From: Litorivita sp050633545
GTDB taxonomy: Bacteria > Pseudomonadota > Alphaproteobacteria > Rhodobacterales > Rhodobacteraceae
DNA: 64,000 bases
Assembly: GCA_050633545.1 (NCBI GenBank)
Contig: JBOEGS010000009.1
Span: forward strand, 32,126-96,125
Direction: 5' to 3'
Shown here piece after piece: positions 61,054 to 64,000 of this stretch (position 1 is its first letter; every line of letters begins with the position of its first letter). Both the position numbers and the translations under genes were made by a program. The notes below the pieces were generated by a model. That model was given only the letters and a program-made list of their open reading frames with translations, did no database searches and was not told the DNA's origin.

Positions 61054-61878
61054 CTAGGCGCCCAGCGCCTTGCGCAACATATTGAGCGCCACCAAGGTCA
61101 AGAACACCGCAAACACCCGTTTGAGCGGCTTGGGGTCCATAGCATGGGCGATTTTCACCCCTAAGGGCGCGGTCAAAAGCGTCATGGCGATCACCACCAC
61201 AAAGGCGGGCATATTCACCGCGCCGATGGTAAAGGGCGGACGGGCGGAAGGCTCCAGCGTCACGGTCAAAAAGCCGATCACCGCAGGCACCGCAATGGTC
61301 ACGCCAAAGCCCGCCGCCGTGGCCACCGCGCGGTGGATCGCCACGCCGTGCAAGCTCATGAGCGGCACGCCGAAACTGCCGCCGCCGATCCCCATCAGCA
61401 CCGACAAGAACCCCATGACGGGCGACATCAATGCGCGTCGGATGCCTTTTGGCATCGCCTCGGCGATCCGCCATTCGGCGCGGCCAAATCCGAGATAAAG
61501 CCCGATCACCACCCCGAGGCAGCCAAAGAGCATTTGCAAGGTTGTCGAGCGCAAGGACGCGGCCACCAACATGCCCGCCACGGCGCCCACAATGATCCCC
61601 GGCGCCCATGTGCGCAAAATCTCCCAATCCACCGCGCCCTTCTTGTTGTGGCTCAGAACCGAGCGCACCGAGGTCACGATGATCGTCGCCAAAGACGTCG
61701 CCAGACAGATTTGCATCAACTGCGGGCTGTCATAGCCAAGCGTTTGAAACGCATAGAAAAACGCAGGGACCAAGACGATGCCGCCGCCCACGCCCAAAAG
61801 CCCCGCCAAGACCCCCGCCAAAGCCCCGATCGCGAGCAAAAGCGCAAGCATCATCATCAAGAGAGTGGGATCTGGCAT
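61054..61878 (-). CDS. TauE/SafE family sulfite or organosulfonate exporter
   Basis: A 274-residue membrane protein with about eight helices. The two-fold family repeats are GVLAGLLGVGGGIVLVPAFF in the first half and GFLSVLMGIGGGSFGVPLMS in the second. Members export sulfite, sulfoacetate or related anions; the substrate here is not known. It has GATG-type start context at 61878. The dusA stop lies 39 bp upstream, so both may share a transcript. Confidence 0.93.
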   Translation of the reverse strand: MPDPTLLMMMLALLLAIGALAGVLAGLLGVGGGIVLVPAFFYAFQTLGYDSPQLMQICLATSLATIIVTSVRSVLSHNKKGAVDWEILRTWAPGIIVGAVAGMLVAASLRSTTLQMLFGCLGVVIGLYLGFGRAEWRIAEAMPKGIRRALMSPVMGFLSVLMGIGGGSFGVPLMSLHGVAIHRAVATAAGFGVTIAVPAVIGFLTVTLEPSARPPFTIGAVNMPAFVVVIAMTLLTAPLGVKIAHAMDPKPLKRVFAVFLTLVALNMLRKALGA

Positions 61879-61917
61879 GGCGGTCTATCCGTTTGTTGGC
61901 TGAGACAAAGGACAGCC

Positions 61918-62955
61918 TTACACGTCCTGCGCCTGCGGCTCCAGTGCGCAAATGCGCGCCAAGGCCTCTTCGACGACCTGCGGCCCTGCATCCGGTTTTG
62001 CCGCGCCTTCCGACAGGCTGCGCCGCCATGCCCGTGCGCCTGCGCGTCCCGCGAACAGGCCGATCATATGGCGCGTGACCTGACCCAATTTGCCCCCTGC
62101 GCCCAGATGCGCCTCGATATAAGGCAACATCGCGCGCACCGCCTCTTCGGCCCCCATCCCCGTGGGTTTGCCGAAAATCCGCGCATCGGCGCCGCATAGG
62201 ATATCGGCCGGTTGATGATAGGCGGCGCGCCCGATCATCACCCCATCCATCCCCCGCTCCAGCAGCATCTCGGCCTCGTCCAAAGAGGCAATGCCGCCAT
62301 TGATCGACAGGTGAAGATGCGGAAACAGCGCCTTCATCTTCACCACCAGATCATAGTCGAGCGGCGGAATATCGCGGTTTTCCTTGGGCGACAGCCCTTG
62401 CAGCCACGCCTTGCGCGCATGGATCGTAAAGCGTCCGACGCCCGCGGCCGATACGCGGGCGATAAATTCGGGCAAGACCTCTTCGGGCATCTGGTCATCC
62501 ACGCCGATGCGGCATTTCACTGTCACCTCGCGCGGCTGTGCGGCCACCATCGCGGCGCAGCATTCGGCCACAAGGTTCGGGTCTTTCATCAAGATCGCGC
62601 CAAAAGTGCCCGATTGCACGCGGTCCGAGGGGCAGCCGACATTGAGGTTGATCTCGTCATAGCCCGCCTCGGCCCCCAGACGCGCCGCGAGCGCCAATTC
62701 CGCCGGATCGGAGCCGCCCAATTGCAAGGCGACCGGATGCTCTTCGACGTTATAGTCCAGCAAATGCAACGCCCCGCCGCGCACCAAAGCCGGCGCGGTG
62801 ACCATCTCGGTATACAGCAAGGCCTCGCGGCTCAGAAGCCGGTGCAGATAGCGGCAATGGCGGTCGGTCCAATCCATCATCGGGGCGACAGATAGGCGTG
62901 CAGCGCGGACAACGTCCGATTTCCCTTGTTTTATTGGGCTTCCCTGCTCAGCCAT
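61918..62955 (-). CDS. dusA: tRNA-dihydrouridine(20/20a) synthase
   Basis: Reduces U20/U20a in tRNA D-loops with FMN and NADPH. The 345 residues have APMMDWTDRHCR (24-35), the catalytic NVGCPSDRVQ (Cys108), the FMN-binding FTIHARKAWLQGLSPKENR and INGGIASLDEA, and the DusA-type C-terminal helical domain. The first about 22 residues before the conserved core may have been supplied by an inserted element: an integrase gene starts 274 bp upstream, and the 5' end of dusA is a known integration site. Confidence 0.96.
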   Translation of the reverse strand: MAEQGSPIKQGKSDVVRAARLSVAPMMDWTDRHCRYLHRLLSREALLYTEMVTAPALVRGGALHLLDYNVEEHPVALQLGGSDPAELALAARLGAEAGYDEINLNVGCPSDRVQSGTFGAILMKDPNLVAECCAAMVAAQPREVTVKCRIGVDDQMPEEVLPEFIARVSAAGVGRFTIHARKAWLQGLSPKENRDIPPLDYDLVVKMKALFPHLHLSINGGIASLDEAEMLLERGMDGVMIGRAAYHQPADILCGADARIFGKPTGMGAEEAVRAMLPYIEAHLGAGGKLGQVTRHMIGLFAGRAGARAWRRSLSEGAAKPDAGPQVVEEALARICALEPQAQDV

Positions 62956-63005
62956 CCGTTCCGCTTTCCTCTATTTGGGGCCTGTTTGCCCCCGTTTTTG
63001 CCAAT

Positions 63006-63045
63006 GGTGCAACAAGATGTTGCACCGAACCCGAAATGTTGCACC
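63006..63045. repeat. Three GTTGCACC motifs, two as an inverted pair
   Basis: GGTGCAAC (63006-63013) and GTTGCACC (63019-63026) form a perfect 8-bp inverted repeat with 5-bp spacer. A third GTTGCACC lies at 63038-63045, 19 bp after the second. They are in the dusA-integrase gap (62956-63228), where I see no supported gene. Possible arm sites for the recombinase or an operator. Confidence 0.6.
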
Positions 63046-63173
63046 GCCGCGCACGCGATCCGCCGCGCCGTTTTTCCATCATGGAAACGGCCGCAACCTC
63101 CCGCAGCGACACCACCCACGTCAACGCAACAGCGGTGAGTTATCGAACCTTGAGCATGGATCCAACCGCCCAA

Positions 63174-63187
63174 CGGTTCTTGAACCG
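63174..63187. promoter_or_regulatory. Palindrome just upstream of the integrase gene
   Basis: CGGTTC-TT-GAACCG, a perfect 6-bp inverted repeat 41 bp before the integrase start codon. Likely an operator or recombination-protein site. Confidence 0.4.
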
Positions 63188-63228
63188 ATTTCCCGGATAT
63201 CGAAACACACATCTGAGAGGAAATCCCC

Positions 63229-64000
63229 ATGGGAACCATTATGACGCGCGCAAAGAAGGACGGATCACAGAGCTATACCGCTACCATTAGAAAGAAGCAA
63301 AAGGGCAAAGTCGTCCTGACACTGACCGAAACATTCCCAAATGAGCGATCAGCAAAGCGTTGGATCAAACAACGCGAGTGCGACTTGAAAGCCAAAGGCG
63401 GGTTGGACAAAGCAATTCAATCAAAACGACGCAAGACTTGGTCCGATGTGATCGCCGATTATAGCGCCGCGTCTCTGAATGGATTTGGAAAGACGAAAAC
63501 AGCCAATCTCGCATATCTCCAGCGCCTTGATTTCGGACAAATCGCAGTAGAGGATACGGACGATCATACCTTCTTCAAGCTGGCAAAAGACTTACTCAGG
63601 GGCGTACAAGCCCCGCCAGCAGATAAGGATTTGGATTGCCCGGAACATTATGATTTGAAACCTCGCGAGCCACAAACAGTCAATTCGTATATGGCAACCT
63701 TGCGCACAGTCGTTCGGTACGGTGGACCAATCAGCAGGATTGAAATGCCAATTGCCGAATTCGAGACTGCTAAACTCACACTCACGCACCAAGGTTACGT
63801 CGCACGATCAGCGAAGAGAAACCGTCGGCCAACGCTCGATGAGATGGATCGGCTGATGGCGTATTTCCACGATAACTACATGGCCGACACACGGCGCGTC
63901 CCGATGCACAAGCTGATCGGTGCAGCTATTGCCCTGGCTCATCGTCAAAAGGCGTTGTCTCTGGTCGCCTGGAGTGATTGTCTGCCGTCAGCGCCCGTTG
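63229..64000 (+). CDS. Tyrosine-type site-specific recombinase, cut by window edge
   Basis: About 257 N-terminal residues of a phage-type integrase, probably the recombinase of a dusA-integrating island. Residues 12-55 resemble an arm-site-binding domain (SQSYTATIRKKQKGKVVLTL, then FPNERSAKRWIKQRECDL). A core-binding region follows, and the catalytic domain starts near 205 (RRPTLDEMDRLMAYFHDNY). Box I reads HRQKALSLVAWSD, with the catalytic Arg but Ala where many integrases have Glu. The His-x-x-Arg and Tyr boxes lie outside the window. AGAGGA precedes ATG 63229. Codon use is less GC-biased than in neighbouring genes. Confidence 0.88.
   Translation, partial: MGTIMTRAKKDGSQSYTATIRKKQKGKVVLTLTETFPNERSAKRWIKQRECDLKAKGGLDKAIQSKRRKTWSDVIADYSAASLNGFGKTKTANLAYLQRLDFGQIAVEDTDDHTFFKLAKDLLRGVQAPPADKDLDCPEHYDLKPREPQTVNSYMATLRTVVRYGGPISRIEMPIAEFETAKLTLTHQGYVARSAKRNRRPTLDEMDRLMAYFHDNYMADTRRVPMHKLIGAAIALAHRQKALSLVAWSDCLPSAPV

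Noticed and set aside
62898..63290. 130-codon plus-strand frame overlapping the dusA start and the integrase start
   Set aside because: Overlaps two real genes, no recognisable domain, unusual composition; the gap is better explained as attachment and regulatory DNA.

Overview
The window looks like chromosome of an alphaproteobacterium of the order Rhodobacterales (Rhodobacter/Roseobacter group). Evidence: high GC with strong third-position bias, a fused SecDF next to a c-type cytochrome maturation cluster, a glnB-glnA pair, proteins with C-terminal VPLPA-type sorting signals, heterotetrameric sarcosine oxidase, and ccmI next to ruvX and a DUF1289 gene. The genus cannot be fixed from the window alone. 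Nearly everything is ordinary core genome; only the last ~1.1 kb is clearly accessory.

Layout. 1-8.4 kb: partial fabD (minus), a cytochrome b561-YceI fusion, a free-standing YceI protein, a small membrane protein, the rpsF-rpsR-rplI operon behind a structured leader, a DUF1330 protein, trigger factor, a frame-disrupted VPLPA-type gene and tRNA-Leu(UAG). 8.6-19.7 kb: a NIT/poly-HAMP chemoreceptor, a Cys-less Hint protein, bifunctional Nnr, glnB-glnA, a lytic transglycosylase, a glyoxalase-superfamily protein, a DUF3445 protein, a hydrolase-OsmC fusion and a DUF6314 protein. 19.8-27.3 kb: purB, a 52-aa secreted protein, an orphan fliG, a DUF1223 protein, acnA and a VPLPA-type protein.

27.5-33.9 kb (minus): yajC, secDF, an Mth938-like gene, ccmA, ccmB, ccmC, ccmD, ccmG; protein export next to haem handling and cytochrome c assembly. 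The last Ccm member, ccmI, lies apart at 59 kb. 34.1-40.5 kb: serS, a TspO-like membrane protein, then der, bamB and a YfgM-like gene, in the same gene order as the yfgM-bamB-der cluster of enterobacteria. 41-46.9 kb: an RND efflux adaptor/permease pair and a VPLPA-type protein. 46.9-53.3 kb: an Atm1-type ABC exporter, a LysM protein, a LOG-family nucleotide hydrolase overlapping rarD tail to tail, and sodB. 53.5-61.9 kb: soxB-soxD-soxA-soxG, diverging from ccmI-ruvX-DUF1289, then a TauE/SafE transporter.

61.9-64.0 kb: dusA, and 274 bp from its start codon a tyrosine-recombinase gene reading away from it in visibly lower-GC DNA and cut by the window edge. dusA 5' ends are a known integration site for genomic islands, so the window probably stops just inside the left end of such an island. 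Any novel accessory system would lie beyond 64 kb. Unexplained smaller signals inside the window include two tandem-repeat patches, a structured rpsF leader, a large hairpin after the chemoreceptor gene, a frame-disrupted sorting-signal gene, and three copies of an 8-bp motif in front of the integrase.
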